Source of the DNA: Candidatus Izemoplasmatales bacterium
GTDB lineage: Bacteria; Bacillota_I; Bacilli_A; Izemoplasmatales; Hujiaoplasmataceae
Assembly: GCA_028707415.1 (NCBI GenBank)
Contig: JAQWBC010000013.1
Coordinates: 1 to 13,323 of the forward strand
Direction: 5' to 3'
Length of the DNA: 13,323 nt
Below the pieces are notes generated by a model, which did not search any database, was not told where the DNA came from, and saw only the letters and a program-made list of their open reading frames with translations. A program made the position numbers and the translations under genes. Of the stretch, positions 13,066 to 13,323 are shown in pieces (within the stretch, counting starts at the first letter, position 1; every line of letters begins with the position of its first letter).

Positions 13066-13323
13066 ACTTCAGGAAAGCAGTGTTGATGAATGGGTGCCAT
13101 AACAAAAAATGCTTCTGCGAATTCACTGTTAACTAAGGACCCGAACGCTTTTTCTCGCATTTCCAAATAGGCGGTAATCATCATCCATTCCGGCGATTCT
13201 AAGCCGGGAAATTGACTTTTGTGATATCTGACGGCTTCCATTTTGGCTTATTTATCGGTAGTTGTCAAAGAAACATAGATATTGGGCTGATGTGTAGAAT
13301 AATAGGCAAGCGTAGCTGAAGCT
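13053..13323 (-). pseudogene. PIG-L/LmbE (BshB-like) deacetylase C-terminal part, interrupted by in-frame TAA
   Basis: Family enzymes are zinc-dependent N-acetylglucosaminyl deacetylases; BshB acts in bacillithiol synthesis. Only the C-terminal third lies in the window. The minus frame from the edge reads YYSTHQPNIYVSLTTTDK, then TAA at 13250-13248, then in the same frame AKMEAVRYHKSQF, and later MREKAFGSLV and AEAFFVMAP, ending at 13053. From memory, both sides match one continuous stretch of BshB-type proteins (PNF.IDI, K.EAL..ESQF, REK.FG, YAEGF). The 62-codon frame from ATG 13241 has no ribosome site, so it is unlikely to be a gene of its own. The catalytic N-terminal motifs are outside the window. 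Nonsense mutation, assembly error or recoding cannot be separated here. Confidence 0.65.

Noticed and set aside
13053..13241. Independent 62-residue small protein gene
   Set aside because: No ribosome site before ATG 13241, and its sequence continues a deacetylase family from the other side of the TAA.

Overview
The window reads as chromosomal DNA of an AT-rich, low-GC Gram-positive bacterium (Bacillota or a Mollicutes-like relative; inferred from gene families and base composition by eye, not computed). TGA acts as a stop: the oxidoreductase gene ends in TGA inside an ATGA overlap with the next start, so the standard bacterial code is used and this is not a code-4 mycoplasma. Nearly everything is on the minus strand; only the gene at 1088-2959 is on the plus strand.

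Left part (1-3703): the 5' part of a galactose mutarotase gene (galM, minus) runs off the left edge. A divergent promoter region separates it from a large plus-strand protein (1088-2959) that fuses a phosphatidylglycerol-lysyltransferase-like (DUF2156) half to an Eis-like acetyltransferase half with an SCP2-like tail. That gene ends in a terminator that overlaps the 3' end of the convergent operon.

Middle (3002-8337): a tight four-gene minus operon runs Gfo/Idh/MocA oxidoreductase, two-part GNAT acetyltransferase (4-bp overlap), ZIP metal transporter, RluA-type pseudouridine synthase. Upstream of it is an archaeal-type aspartyl-tRNA synthetase with its own consensus promoter and a strong terminator.

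Right part (8568-13323): ktrB-ktrA (potassium uptake) with a 15-bp perfect palindrome filling the promoter spacer; a Gly-Ser-Pro tRNA cluster; a solitary rsmH; the yceD (DUF177)-rpmF pair behind a perfect TTGACA-17-TATAAT promoter; and, at the right edge, the 3' part of a PIG-L/LmbE (BshB-like) deacetylase whose reading frame is broken by an in-frame TAA.

Most of the window is housekeeping. The points that deserve a second look are the DUF2156-Eis fusion, the oxidoreductase/acetyltransferase pair, the palindromes in two promoter spacers, the interrupted deacetylase, and a recurring TGATAT(N)AT extended -10 element. I found no CRISPR array, insertion sequence, prophage or toxin-antitoxin module, and no gene-free stretch above 300 bases. 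Five start codons are placed downstream of the longest open frame because a good Shine-Dalgarno site supports the inner ATG.
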